From assembly GCA_001941045.1 (NCBI GenBank), contig MSHD01000023.1, positions 111,588 to 175,587 of the forward strand: a DNA stretch of 64,000 nt, written 5' to 3'. A program made the position numbers and the translations under genes. Shown here piece after piece: positions 1 through 9,325 of this stretch (positions are counted from its first letter, which is position 1; every line of letters starts with the position of its first letter). The notes under the pieces are model-generated. The model was not told the origin of the DNA and did no database searches. It saw nothing but the letters and a program-made list of their open reading frames with translations. The DNA is from Lachnospiraceae bacterium Zagget2. Lineage in GTDB: Bacteria > Bacillota > Clostridia > Lachnospirales > Lachnospiraceae.

Positions 1-1
1 G

Positions 2-1054
2 CAGAGCTGTCTGGAAGCGCTGGGACATGAGGTTGTATTTGTGCAGCGTATGACAGAAGAAGAAAATCTGGCGCTTTTTACCACAAACCGGCCTCAGGAA
101 GCTTGCGATCCGCTTCGCAGACTGTGGCGGTTCATACGGAAGAAAACCGTACTCCGGAAGCAGATTGAAAAGGAAAACCAGTATTACAGACAGCAATTCC
201 CGCTTTACCGGAAGGCCTGGGAACGCTTTGCCCTGGTGAGCCCGGAACAATTGGACGGTGTGGACTGCATCGTATGCGGCAGCGATGAAATCTGGAATCC
301 TGCCAATCCGAATATTGATGTGCCGTTTTATACTTGTGCGGATTTTGGGCATGATATTCCCAAAGTAGCGGTTTCGGTCAGCATCGGAAACGCGCAGACG
401 ACGGATTTTGCCGATTGTCCGGAGGCTGTGTCAGCGTTGAGAGAGTTTTCCGCGATTCTTGTAAGGGATCGGCGATCACAGGAGATAATCGGCGATCTGA
501 CAGGCTGCGCGGCGAAGATTACCTGTGACCCGACGCTTCTGGTGGATCGGGAATTATTCAGAAATGCAGCTGAGATTCCGGCGATCGAAGGAGCGTACAT
601 GCTGGTCTATACCTATGGGCTGACGGAGGAGGAGAGCCGGATTATCCGGCATTTTGCCAGGGAGCATCAATACCGGATTGTGTCCGCATGCATGGATATC
701 CCTGTTGCCGATCAGGTGGTGAGCGCTTCTCCGCTTGCCTTTGCCGGACTTGTCTCCGGAGCGGCCTGCTGTGTGACAACGACTTTTCACGGGACGATAT
801 TTTCGCTGCTCTTTGCGAAGCGATTCTGCAGCATTGCCAGATATCCGAAAATAGAGGAGCTTTTGTCTGAAACAGATGCGCGGGAACATCTGTGGGACAG
901 TATGCTTCCGGATGACTTTGAAAAGTGTATGGAACCGGAAGTGGACCGGGCAGCTCTTTCCGGACGCCTCCAGAAGATGCGGAAGGAATCGCTTGCGCAG
1001 ATTGACCGGGCGCTGGCCTTATGCGAAAGGCATTCCGAAGGGGAGCGCCCTTGA
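2..1054 (+). CDS. Polysaccharide pyruvyl transferase family protein, 5' partial
   Basis: The reading frame is open from base 2, so the gene starts before the window; the GTG at 41 lies inside the protein. The visible part (about 350 residues) carries the family signatures GSDEIWNP, a SVSIGNA block, a VRDRRS segment, CDPTLLVD and the C-terminal FHGTIFSLLFAKRF block. Proteins of this family (CsaB/WcaK-like) transfer pyruvate from PEP onto sugars of exported polysaccharides; some members have other roles. The sulfotransferase-like gene 28 bases downstream points to decoration of a surface glycan. The acceptor cannot be told from sequence. Confidence 0.85.
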   Translation, partial: QSCLEALGHEVVFVQRMTEEENLALFTTNRPQEACDPLRRLWRFIRKKTVLRKQIEKENQYYRQQFPLYRKAWERFALVSPEQLDGVDCIVCGSDEIWNPANPNIDVPFYTCADFGHDIPKVAVSVSIGNAQTTDFADCPEAVSALREFSAILVRDRRSQEIIGDLTGCAAKITCDPTLLVDRELFRNAAEIPAIEGAYMLVYTYGLTEEESRIIRHFAREHQYRIVSACMDIPVADQVVSASPLAFAGLVSGAACCVTTTFHGTIFSLLFAKRFCSIARYPKIEELLSETDAREHLWDSMLPDDFEKCMEPEVDRAALSGRLQKMRKESLAQIDRALALCERHSEGERP

Positions 1055-1082
1055 AAAAAGGGGAAAATAAGAGGGGGAAATA

Positions 1083-1832
1083 ATGAAGAATCTATTTGAC
1101 AGTTTTCGTGAGAAGGTAAAGAAATATCCTGTTGTATGGTACGCCTGGTATCTTGCGACCGGGAGGACACCGGAGAAGCGGGAATATATTGTGGATGAAG
1201 AGCAGAAGGTCGCCTATCTTATGAATTCCAAGGCAGCCTGCTCCTCGATCAAGGTCAGCATGCTGCGCAAAAAAGATGTTGCGGACGATTATTCGATCCA
1301 CTATTTTGATGATCACAGCCGGATGCGGGAGGATCTGTTTTCGGACGAGGACTGGTTCAAATTTACCTTTGTCCGGAATCCGTTTTCGAGGCTGGTCTCC
1401 TGCTATGAGAGCAAATATCATGCGGACAGGAAATTCCTCGGAAAGACAAAGGAAATTCTGGACTTTGATGAATATCTGGGCGGCTATATGAAAGAGGACA
1501 AAGGCTTTGCGCATTTTGTCGGGCAGGTCGTGAAAATTCCGGATCACTTTGCAGACCGGCATTTCCGCAGTCAGTACCGTCTGCTTGCGGGAAAGGCGAA
1601 AAAGCCCGCGTTTGATTTCATCGGGAAAATGGAACGGCTGGAGGAAGAGTACAGGCCGATCCAGGAGAAATATGGTTTCGATCCGATCAGAATATACAAT
1701 CGCGTGGAGTACGGCGACTGGAGAGATTATTATACGGAAGACCTCGCCAGGAAGGTCTTCCGCAAATATAAAAAGATGTCGAATTCTTTGGCTATGAACA
1801 GGAATATCGTGATCTGCTCAGCCATTGTATGA
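1083..1832 (+). CDS. Sulfotransferase family protein with a C-terminal frameshift
   Basis: A P-loop-like 5'-phosphosulfate site (NSKAACSSIK, residues 48-57) and a 3'-phosphate site (FTFVRNPFSRLVS, about 94-106) identify a PAPS-dependent carbohydrate sulfotransferase of the Sulfotransfer_2 type. The last 19 residues as read do not look like the family. Reading on from base 1775 in the +2 frame gives DVEFFGYEQEYRDLLSHC, the expected ending, with a stop at 1862-1864. One A is therefore missing in the A run at 1770-1774, whether by real mutation, slippage or sequencing error. The repaired frame would overlap the convergent gene ending at 1839. It probably forms one glycan-modification unit with the gene upstream. 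Confidence 0.8.
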   Translation: MKNLFDSFREKVKKYPVVWYAWYLATGRTPEKREYIVDEEQKVAYLMNSKAACSSIKVSMLRKKDVADDYSIHYFDDHSRMREDLFSDEDWFKFTFVRNPFSRLVSCYESKYHADRKFLGKTKEILDFDEYLGGYMKEDKGFAHFVGQVVKIPDHFADRHFRSQYRLLAGKAKKPAFDFIGKMERLEEEYRPIQEKYGFDPIRIYNRVEYGDWRDYYTEDLARKVFRKYKKMSNSLAMNRNIVICSAIV

Positions 1833-1838
1833 GCAGCG

Positions 1839-3194
1839 TTACAGTTTCGTCATCAGTCCATTGAGTACCTGTTCGACGAGAAAAAGGCTGCCGCGGATAC
1901 CCATCTGCGTTTTGGGGAGTACGTCGGTATATCCCATGCCGGGCTGGCTGATCTCAATTCCGCAGAAAGGGTGCTGCCGTGTTTTCAGGGCAGCGATGGT
2001 ATTTCCATCCGCAAAGACGAGCTCCGCGCGGGTTTCCAGAATGTCTTTCTGCTCCGGCTGTCCGGCTTTATGTTCTTGCAGCAGCGTTTTCAGGCATTCC
2101 CTCAGCGCGGTCACATTTCCCTCGGTCACCTCAAGACAGTCGGGGATCATCCCCAGATATTCCATGAAAAAACGGCTCAGGGTAAAGACCTGCGAGAGAC
2201 TGCCGGACACTGCGAACAGAGAGCCGTCCGGCAGTCCGCACATCTGATGGACACCGTCGATTTTTGACCAGGACAGGGCCCTGGCGCGCTCACTTTCCGT
2301 GATAAGAGGAGTGACGTCCGTCCTGAGGATCCGGCAGATTTCGGAAAAGATTTCCTCGGTCTGAGAGAAACCGGCGGGCGGCCCCGGGCAGATATAGTAT
2401 GGCGTGCCACAGGCATCCTGTAAAAATGCTGCCGCGCGCGAGGCCATCTCCGGGAAGACGACCACATTGAGATCCGCAGCCGGCAGGCGGCGCAGTTCCT
2501 CCAGGGAATTCTGCGCGGCAGGGCAGCAGTTTACGGTGATCCCACACAGGGTGAAGAGCCGTTTCAATTCCGCAAGATCGCCCTCCCAGTAGCGCTGCCA
2601 GACAGAAAGACCGAGCAGATTGACGCTCTTCTGGCGGGAAGCCCTGTCAGGCCTTGCAGTCTGGTTCCACAGGCGGGATCCGACCTGCCGGAAGAGCTCC
2701 ATAAGAGCCGTCTCGTAGCCCGTGCAGAAATCCGTGGAATAACCGGGAGATTCGAGCATGACGCAGAGACAGTCAGGCAGCGTTTCACGGACCAGCTCTT
2801 CCAGATTGTCACCGATCAGCGACGCGCCGGGAGAATTGACGATGGCGAGCAGTTCAAAATTCACATGTTCACGAAGGTAGCAAAGGCCGTCGCGCACTTT
2901 GTCAGCAGTTCCGTAGACATAATCATAGCCGTCCAGCCAGGTGCAGGGTACACGCGGCTGACGGAAAAACCAGTTGTTGAGAAAATTGTAGTCCACCGGC
3001 ACCTTTTCGCCGCCATCGGAGGCAGGAAGGTACAGAGGAGGCCGCAGCGCGAGGAACTGGGAGGTCGTGCTGTGGTAAAATTTGCAGCCCATCGGGCCGT
3101 TCAGCAGTACGATGGCATTCTTGATCCCCTCCATCGCAAAAATCATACCGCTGAGGCCGTCAGGCGTAATACTTTTCGAACAAGGACCGGTCAT
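1839..3194 (-). CDS. Nitrogenase component 1-like protein (NifK/BchB-like)
   Basis: A 451-residue oxidoreductase/nitrogenase component 1 family protein. The N-terminal part keeps Cys5 ([14 protein letters not shown]) and Cys37 ([13 protein letters not shown]), at spacings expected for cluster ligands. At the third usual ligand position, before the conserved IGD motif ([10 protein letters not shown], about 121-130), there is Pro122 instead of Cys. The gene overlaps the end of the upstream NifH-NifD-like fusion by 35 bases, so the two are co-translated and probably form a heteromeric complex like NifDK or BchNB. No FeMo-cofactor assembly gene is visible nearby, so N2 fixation is unlikely; the substrate is unknown. 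A role in sulfur or cofactor chemistry is inferred from the neighbours. Confidence 0.8.
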   Translation of the reverse strand: MTGPCSKSITPDGLSGMIFAMEGIKNAIVLLNGPMGCKFYHSTTSQFLALRPPLYLPASDGGEKVPVDYNFLNNWFFRQPRVPCTWLDGYDYVYGTADKVRDGLCYLREHVNFELLAIVNSPGASLIGDNLEELVRETLPDCLCVMLESPGYSTDFCTGYETALMELFRQVGSRLWNQTARPDRASRQKSVNLLGLSVWQRYWEGDLAELKRLFTLCGITVNCCPAAQNSLEELRRLPAADLNVVVFPEMASRAAAFLQDACGTPYYICPGPPAGFSQTEEIFSEICRILRTDVTPLITESERARALSWSKIDGVHQMCGLPDGSLFAVSGSLSQVFTLSRFFMEYLGMIPDCLEVTEGNVTALRECLKTLLQEHKAGQPEQKDILETRAELVFADGNTIAALKTRQHPFCGIEISQPGMGYTDVLPKTQMGIRGSLFLVEQVLNGLMTKL

Positions 3195-5361
3195 TTGTCC
3201 ATTCCCCCTTCCGTTTTGTCTGCATCAGTCTTCCCCAGCGCGCGATGGTCTCGATGCCGGAGTGAAATCCGACTACCGGGCTCATTGGCATGGAGTCAAT
3301 AAGGCAGTCTTCTGCATCCGTCCTGGTCACGTAGTTGGAGAGTACGATATCCGGGTGCAGTTCTTTTATCAATGCCCGGCTCCGGCTCCAGTCGAAATTC
3401 TCATCAATGGGATATTTCTCCGGACGATCTGTGATCTTTACAGGCTGCCGGAGATAGTTCATGACACCGATGAAGACGAAGCGCAGGCCGACCGCGTCGG
3501 CGGCGTCGAGCAGCCAGTCCATATTGGTGTTGATTGTCGTCATGAAGACGCGTTTTCCCTGAAAAACAGGTTTCCAGCGCTCGATTTCCTCAAGGTAGAG
3601 TTCATGCTGTCCGGCGATCAGCTTTTCTGCCTCTTCTGTACAGTCGAAAATGCTTCCGAGTTTCCGGAGCCAGCGCGCGGTTGCCCCGAATCCGACCGGG
3701 AGCGCCTCATCCAAAAACGTGCAGCCGTAGGTTTCGCTCAGCCAGGATTTCAGCTCACGGCCCTCCGCGTTGTCATTTGCCAGAATATTCAGCGGCGCGG
3801 CCAGAAAATTCCGCATCTGCGCGCAGGTAGATTCTCCCAGGTAGCGGCAGCCTATGGAAATATCAATGGCATCCAGCCAGCTCTTTACAATGCGAAAGTC
3901 CACCTCCCGGTTGTTGGAAACGCCGGTCTCGCCGACCAGATTGACAAGACGCCCCTGAGGCCGGATGGACGGATCGATCAGCTTCTGGGCCAGTGTGTGC
4001 ATGGCGAGGCGGATTCCCTCCATATAATCGCCGGCAATATCACCGTCCGCAGGGATTGTGATGACCGGCACTTCCGGTGTAGAGAGCGCTTCCAGGCTTC
4101 GGATATCGTCGCCTGTGATTCCGCTGACACAGGAACTGATGACGACGACGGCGCCGGGATGCCGGCTGATTGCCTTTGCGACAGCTTCACGCAGGCGTTC
4201 GATGCCGCCAAAGACCACATCGGACTGTTCCATTTCGGTGCATTCGAAATGGGGGCTGATGGCGGAAGGCATGAGAATGCCGCGGTTGAACAGATTTTTC
4301 CGACCAGGCGAGCTGATGTTCTGCCAGGTGTAGAATGCACAGGCCTTTGGCGAGTGAGCGATCACCAGCGCGTCTTTGAGATTTATGGCGGCAGTCGCCG
4401 CGCCATTGAAGGCGCAGCCGTAGAGAGGCGGCCGCTCCTGTCCGGTCGCCACAGGGGGCTCTTCTGATTCTGTTTCCGGATAAGCGGAATCCTCCGTCGG
4501 AGCAATAGGGCAGGAAGCGGCCGCGGAGCGCTGCAGAGTCGGTTCCTTCGCGTCGAATACCACGCGCTCCAGCTCCTCATCGCTTAAGGGACAGGCCTCG
4601 TAGAGCCTGAGTCCCTCGCCGATCTGCCGTGCCAGTTCATGGAACACGTTTTGTTCGGCCTCACAGTCCTCCATCTGCATCAGCGTGCGATTCTGCCGCT
4701 CGGCGTGCGCGAACGCGTCGCTGCGTGGAACCCGCGCGCAGATCGGAAGCCCGACGGCACGGGCAAAACGGCTGACGCGCTCTGTCTCGTCCGCTACTTT
4801 TCTCTCGTTAAAGATAATTCCGGCCACACGCCTCCAGGTATCGCCGTCATAATTGCGGATGCCGCGCAGAATATTGTTGGCCGCGTAAAGGGCCATGAAT
4901 TCCCCGCTTGTCACGAGAAAAATGGCGTCGGCATATTCCCGGCGAACCGGAACCGCAAAGCCGCCGCAGACGACATCCCCCAGTACATCGTAGAGGACAA
5001 TATCGTAGGCGTCTTTTGTGTGGTGCTGATTCAGAAATTCGAAAGCCGTGATGATCCCGCGTCCGGCGCAGCCGACGCCGGGCTTTGGTCCGCCTGCTTC
5101 AATGCAGCCGACGTCCATAAAACCAGTGCGCAGAATCTCTTCTGTCCGGGCTGTCTGTTTGTCCACGGTTTTCAGATAGTCGAGTACGGTCGGTATGACG
5201 GTCCCACCCATCAGAAGCCGCGTGGAATCATGCTTCGGGTCGCAGCCGATCTGCAGAACGCGCTTCCCTGAGAGGGCCAGTGCGGCGGACAGATTTGCGC
5301 TGACGGTAGATTTGCCGATGCCGCCTTTCCCGTAAACAGCCAGTTCTAATGGTTTTTTCAT
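3160..5361 (-). CDS. NifH-like ATPase fused to nitrogenase component 1-like domain (NifH-NifD fusion)
   Basis: A 733-residue fusion. Residues 1-270 are a nitrogenase iron protein: P-loop GKGGIGKST (11-19), switch region CDPKHDST, and both [4Fe-4S] ligands, Cys98 in [10 protein letters not shown] and Cys132 in [11 protein letters not shown] Pro/Glu-rich linker (about 271-310) follows. Residues 311-733 are a component 1 domain with three ligand-like cysteines: Cys316 (YGCAFNG), Cys341 (SPKACAFY) and Cys411 ([12 protein letters not shown]). Nitrogenase-family reductases normally carry the ATPase and the catalytic component on separate chains; here they are one polypeptide. The start ATG overlaps the stop of the LysR gene (ATGA), so the genes are coupled. 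The enzyme is presumably an ATP-driven low-potential reductase; the substrate is unknown. Confidence 0.88.
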   Translation of the reverse strand: MKKPLELAVYGKGGIGKSTVSANLSAALALSGKRVLQIGCDPKHDSTRLLMGGTVIPTVLDYLKTVDKQTARTEEILRTGFMDVGCIEAGGPKPGVGCAGRGIITAFEFLNQHHTKDAYDIVLYDVLGDVVCGGFAVPVRREYADAIFLVTSGEFMALYAANNILRGIRNYDGDTWRRVAGIIFNERKVADETERVSRFARAVGLPICARVPRSDAFAHAERQNRTLMQMEDCEAEQNVFHELARQIGEGLRLYEACPLSDEELERVVFDAKEPTLQRSAAASCPIAPTEDSAYPETESEEPPVATGQERPPLYGCAFNGAATAAINLKDALVIAHSPKACAFYTWQNISSPGRKNLFNRGILMPSAISPHFECTEMEQSDVVFGGIERLREAVAKAISRHPGAVVVISSCVSGITGDDIRSLEALSTPEVPVITIPADGDIAGDYMEGIRLAMHTLAQKLIDPSIRPQGRLVNLVGETGVSNNREVDFRIVKSWLDAIDISIGCRYLGESTCAQMRNFLAAPLNILANDNAEGRELKSWLSETYGCTFLDEALPVGFGATARWLRKLGSIFDCTEEAEKLIAGQHELYLEEIERWKPVFQGKRVFMTTINTNMDWLLDAADAVGLRFVFIGVMNYLRQPVKITDRPEKYPIDENFDWSRSRALIKELHPDIVLSNYVTRTDAEDCLIDSMPMSPVVGFHSGIETIARWGRLMQTKRKGEWTNDRSLFEKYYA

Positions 5362-6264
5362 GTGCAGCTTACGCCTCCTGTTCTTTGATCTTCCGTGTCA
5401 GGAAGTTCTGTTGAATCGAAAAACCACCCGATTTTTTCTCTTTGGTCTGCATATTTCAGGTAGACGATATTGAATTCCCGGATGACGCGATCGTCCTGCA
5501 AGGTGAATTTTGCGAGCTCCGGATCGCTGTCAGCGAGGACATTGTAGACGAAGGAGACGCCGAAGCCCTCACGCACCAGGTCAAGAATCACCTTGAAGCT
5601 GGAGATGCAGATGCGGCGGTGGAAGCGGCTGAGCGACTCATTGTAGCCCATCAGCTCCTGCTCGAGGATTGCGCGTGTGCCGGAGCCGTCCTCCCGGTGG
5701 ATGATCGTTTCGCCGAGCAGCTCGTCAATCGAGACTTCCCGTCCCGCGAAGGGGTGGTCGCGGCGGCAGATTCCGACGAAGGGTTCCCGCCGCAGCAGGA
5801 TGCTGTCAAAGCGGTCCTTGTCAAAAAAAACCCTCGACCACCGCAAAATCCAGCCGGTTTTCTTCCAGTTCCCGGAGAAGACGCTCGGTGTTGTCGACCA
5901 GGAAGGTGAGGGAATGATTTTCCTCGCGCAGATATTCGTGAATATAATTTACAAGAAAATAGTCTCCGATCGTCTTTGTCGCGCCGACCCGCAGCTTCTT
6001 CTGCGGGTCTTTTTTCTTCAGCTGTTCGCGGAGAGCCTGCTCGTGGAGCCGTTCTGCGCGTGCATAGAGTTCGAGCGTCTCCGCGGCGGCAGTTTTCTCG
6101 AGCCGGCGGTTTGCGTAGTTGAACAGTTTGCAGCTGTATTCCTGTTCGAGATGGTGAATCTGCTGTGTGACGGCAGGCTGTGTGATGTGCAGGAGTTCCG
6201 CGGTCTGGCGGTAGCTTCCGCACTCACATAATACTAAAAAGGTTTCGATCCGGTAATCCAGCAT
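5358..6264 (-). pseudogene. LysR-family regulator interrupted by a homopolymer frameshift
   Basis: Two overlapping frames together make a full LysR protein. Bases 6264-5821 encode the winged HTH (MLDYRIETFL... TQPAVTQQIHHLE) and the first half of the effector domain, ending VVEGFF. Bases 5846-5358 encode the rest (FFDKDRFDSILL... REDGSGTRAILEQ). They would join if the T run (A8 on the plus strand, 5823-5830) were one base shorter. The start at 6264 is chosen because it follows AAAGGA and begins at the typical LysR N-terminus. The gene overlaps the NifH-NifD fusion by four bases and is divergent from the sulfite reductase fusion at 6371, the usual geometry of a LysR regulator and its target. 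The frameshift may be real, slippage-prone or a sequence error. Confidence 0.82.
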
Positions 6265-6313
6265 GAGAAATCCTTTCATAAAATAATTTAATCGATACAT
6301 AAGCATTGTTAAA

Positions 6314-6343
6314 TTGATTTTATCATACAGGAAGTAGTATAAT
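6314..6343 (+). promoter_or_regulatory. Promoter in the divergent LysR / sulfite reductase intergenic region
   Basis: TTGATT (6314-6319) and TATAAT (6338-6343) are 18 bases apart and point to the gene at 6371, which has AAGGAG 9 bases before its ATG. An AATTTAA...TTAAATT pair just upstream could be a LysR site; this is inference. Confidence 0.5.
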
Positions 6344-6370
6344 CAAGAAAAAAGAAAAGGAGCCAGCACT

Positions 6371-8923
6371 ATGAATGTAGTAGTCATCGGCGGCGTTGCC
6401 GCCGGAACGAAGACCGCGGCGAAGCTGAAACGTCAGGATCGCGGCGCGAAGGTCACGGTTTTCACAAAGAGTCAGGACATCTCCTATGAGGGTTGTGGTC
6501 TGCCCTATTATGTGGGCGGCAGCATCGAGTCCCGGGAGGAACTGATCGTCAATACGCCGGAGAGCTTCAGCGGGCTGACGGGCGTGGAGGTCCGTACCGG
6601 TATGGAGGCTGTTTCCGTGGATACGGCCGGGAAGACGGTTGCTTTTGCGAATGGGGAGAGCGTATCTTATGACAAACTGGTCATCGCTACCGGCGCGGTG
6701 CCTTTCGTGCCGGATGTGGCGGGAAAAGAGCTGCCGGGTGTCTTCACGATGCGCTGTCCGGACGATGCGATCGGTCTTCGCGCGTATGCGGAGAAGAACA
6801 GCTGCAGGAGCGCCGTGGTCGTGGGAGGCGGCTTCATCGGTCTTGAGATTGCGGAGAATCTGATGGCGAAAGGCCTGAAGGTCACAGTCGTCGATATGGC
6901 CTCCCAGGTGATGCCGAATCTCTTCGACGCCGAAGTGGCGGCTTACATACGCCGGGAGCTGCAGAAGAAGGGGATGCGGATCATCACCGGCGCAGGTCTC
7001 GAGGAAGTGCTTGGCTCTGAGAAGGCGACCGGTGTGCGCACGAGCGTTGGCAGCTTCGAGGGAGAGATGGTTGTGCTGGCGATCGGTGTGCGTCCGTCGA
7101 CAGGCTTCCTTGCGAATTCCGGGATCGAGATGAACAGGGGGACGATCGTCGTCGACAAGTACCAGAGGACGAACGCGGACGATGTCTACGCGGTCGGCGA
7201 CTGCGCGCAGGTCTACAACCGTCTAACCGGAAAGCCGCAGTGGTCTGCGATGGGATCCACCGCGAATATCACCGGGCGGATGCTGGCGAAGAACCTCACA
7301 GGAGCGAACGCAGCTTACGGCGGATGTCTTGGTACCGGCGTTGTGCGGCTTGCGGACGATCTGAACGCCGGACGCACGGGACTTACCGAGGAGCAGGCTG
7401 TGGCAGCCGGTTATGACGCCGTCAGTGTCACCTGCGTCACCGACGACAAGGCGCACTATTATCCGGATGCATCGGTCTTTGTCACCAAGCTGATCGCGGA
7501 CAGAGCGACGCATGCACTGCTGGGTATTCAGGTGCTTGGCTCCGGCGCGGTGGATAAGATGGTTGACATCGCGGTCACCGGGATTGCAGCGGGCATGAAG
7601 CTGGAGGATTTCGACACGCTTGACTATGCCTACGCGCCGCCATTCTCCACGGCGATTCATCCCTTTGTCCAGGCCTGCTATATTCTGGAAAATAAGATAA
7701 ACGGAGAGTTCGAGACCTTCACCCCGGCGGAGTATGCAGCGGGTAAGGCGAAGGGCTACAAGGTGATCGACGTTCATCCTGCGCCGAAGGTACCGGGAGC
7801 TCCCTGGTATGATCTGACGAAGGTGAACGCTCCGCTTCCGGACGTGGCGCCGGACGAGAAGCTGCTGATTGTCTGTGCGAAGGGAAAGCGCAGCTATTTC
7901 ATGCAGAATCGTCTGAAGGCTCTGGGTTATACGAACACGCGCGTGCTGGAAGGCGGTCTCTGGACCAGCAATGTGAAGGTGGAGTTCACCGGCACATTGC
8001 CGCCTGAGGAGATCAAGCGTGTGAAGGGGCTCGGTTGTCTGCAGGATAAGCGGTATCCGGATGTCTTCAATGTCCGCGTGATCACCCGCAATGGCAGGAT
8101 CACCTCGGAAGAGCACCGTGTGATTGCGGAGGCTGCAGAGAAGTATGGTTCCGGAGCCGTGACGATGACGACCCGTCTGACGCTGGAAATTCAGGGCGTG
8201 AAGCATGAAAATATTCAGGCTGTGATCGACTTCCTCGGTGAGCATGGGCTCTCGACCGGAGGTACCGGTTCGCTGGTTCGCCCGGTGGTGTCCTGCAAGG
8301 GTACGACCTGTCAGTACGGCCTCATCGATACCTTCGGCCTGTCCGAGCGGCTGCATGAGAAATTCTATGTGGGCTATCACGGCGTGACGCTGCCGCACAA
8401 GTTCAAGATCGCGGTCGGCGGCTGCCCGAACAACTGTGTGAAGCCGAATCTGAACGATTTAGGCATTGTCGGACAGAGAGTGCCGGTTGTAGACTACAGC
8501 AAGTGCCATGGCTGCAAGAAGTGTAAGGTGGAATCTGCCTGCCCGATCAAGGTGGCGAAGGTTGTCGACGGAAAGATTAATATCGACCCGGCAGTCTGCA
8601 ACAACTGCGGGCGCTGCAGGAACTCCTGCCCGTTTGGTGCGATTGAATATCAGGATGGCTATCGCATCTATATTGGCGGACGCTGGGGCAAGAAGGTCGC
8701 GCACGGCGAGTCGCTGCCGCGAATCTTCACCTCCGAGGAGGAAGTCATGGATGTCGTCGAGAAAGCGATCCTGCTCTTCCGCGACGAGGGAATTTCAGGT
8801 GAGCGTTTTGCCGATACTGTGACGAGGCTGGGCTTCGACTATGTCTGTGACAAGCTGCTCAGCGACAAGATCGACAAGGAAGCGGTCCTGAAGAAGAATG
8901 TCAAGGGCGGAGCGACCTGCTGA
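6371..8923 (+). CDS. CoA-disulfide reductase / rhodanese / siroheme sulfite (nitrite) reductase / ferredoxin fusion
   Basis: An 850-residue multidomain redox protein. Residues 1-320 are an FAD/NAD(P)H disulfide reductase of the CoA-disulfide-reductase/Nox type, with VIGGVAAG and the redox Cys42 in GCGLPYY. A dimerisation domain follows (about 330-445). A rhodanese domain (about 460-535) has Cys502 in IVCAKGKRS. Residues 560-700 are a sulfite/nitrite reductase half with siroheme-[4Fe-4S] ligands Cys642, Cys647, Cys685 and Cys689. Residues 705-760 bind two [4Fe-4S] clusters (Cys712/715/718/724 and 743/746/749/753). One chain could pass electrons from NAD(P)H to a siroheme and also handle persulfide sulfur. 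It is divergent from the LysR/nitrogenase-like operon, which suggests a shared sulfur theme. Nitrite instead of sulfite as substrate is possible. Confidence 0.85.
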   Translation: MNVVVIGGVAAGTKTAAKLKRQDRGAKVTVFTKSQDISYEGCGLPYYVGGSIESREELIVNTPESFSGLTGVEVRTGMEAVSVDTAGKTVAFANGESVSYDKLVIATGAVPFVPDVAGKELPGVFTMRCPDDAIGLRAYAEKNSCRSAVVVGGGFIGLEIAENLMAKGLKVTVVDMASQVMPNLFDAEVAAYIRRELQKKGMRIITGAGLEEVLGSEKATGVRTSVGSFEGEMVVLAIGVRPSTGFLANSGIEMNRGTIVVDKYQRTNADDVYAVGDCAQVYNRLTGKPQWSAMGSTANITGRMLAKNLTGANAAYGGCLGTGVVRLADDLNAGRTGLTEEQAVAAGYDAVSVTCVTDDKAHYYPDASVFVTKLIADRATHALLGIQVLGSGAVDKMVDIAVTGIAAGMKLEDFDTLDYAYAPPFSTAIHPFVQACYILENKINGEFETFTPAEYAAGKAKGYKVIDVHPAPKVPGAPWYDLTKVNAPLPDVAPDEKLLIVCAKGKRSYFMQNRLKALGYTNTRVLEGGLWTSNVKVEFTGTLPPEEIKRVKGLGCLQDKRYPDVFNVRVITRNGRITSEEHRVIAEAAEKYGSGAVTMTTRLTLEIQGVKHENIQAVIDFLGEHGLSTGGTGSLVRPVVSCKGTTCQYGLIDTFGLSERLHEKFYVGYHGVTLPHKFKIAVGGCPNNCVKPNLNDLGIVGQRVPVVDYSKCHGCKKCKVESACPIKVAKVVDGKINIDPAVCNNCGRCRNSCPFGAIEYQDGYRIYIGGRWGKKVAHGESLPRIFTSEEEVMDVVEKAILLFRDEGISGERFADTVTRLGFDYVCDKLLSDKIDKEAVLKKNVKGGATC

Positions 8924-8941
8924 TCTGCATATCAGGTATGA

Positions 8942-8971
8942 AAATACGGCGGCCCTGTGGTCGCCGTATTT
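8942..8971. terminator. Bidirectional terminator hairpin
   Basis: Arms AAATACGGCG and CGCCGTATTT (8942-8951, 8962-8971) form a perfect stem between the convergent sulfite reductase fusion and thioredoxin genes. A/T tracts lie on both sides. Confidence 0.8.
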
Positions 8972-8982
8972 CTGCATTTTAT

Positions 8983-9288
8983 TTACAGTAACTCAAGAAT
9001 CTGATCTTTGGGCCGTGCGCCGACAGCCTGATTGGTTACCTTGCCGTCTTTCATGACGATCAGTGTAGGAATGCTCACGACACGGAACTGCGCGGCCAGT
9101 TCCGGCTGCTCGTCCACATTGACTTTTCCTACTTTGATGTCGGAGCGCTCGGCAGCAATCTCATCGACAAGCGGACTGACCATGCGGCAGGGGCCGCACC
9201 AGCTCGCCCAGAAATCCAGAAGTACGGGTTTGTCGGAATTCAGAACTTCTTCCTGAAAGTTTTCTTTATCAATCGTGACAACACTCAT
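8983..9288 (-). CDS. trxA: Thioredoxin
   Basis: A 101-residue protein, typical thioredoxin length, with the active site WCGPC (about residues 30-34) and the cis-proline loop SIPTLIV. It reduces protein disulfides in the cytoplasm. It lies 37 bases downstream of the ferredoxin-tailed aldo/keto reductase on the same strand, probably in one operon, and is convergent with the sulfite reductase fusion. This fits the thiol and sulfur redox theme of the region. No partner thioredoxin reductase is next to it. Confidence 0.95.
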   Translation of the reverse strand: MSVVTIDKENFQEEVLNSDKPVLLDFWASWCGPCRMVSPLVDEIAAERSDIKVGKVNVDEQPELAAQFRVVSIPTLIVMKDGKVTNQAVGARPKDQILELL

Positions 9289-9325
9289 ATGCAGGTCCTC
9301 CTTTTTGTGATTTGATCATCAAAGA

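Noticed and set aside
3082..4467. Long plus-strand open frame of 461 codons opposite the nitrogenase-like genes
   Set aside because: It is antisense to a clearly conserved protein, has no family signature and spans the junction of two real genes; long antisense frames are common in this GC-rich coding sequence.
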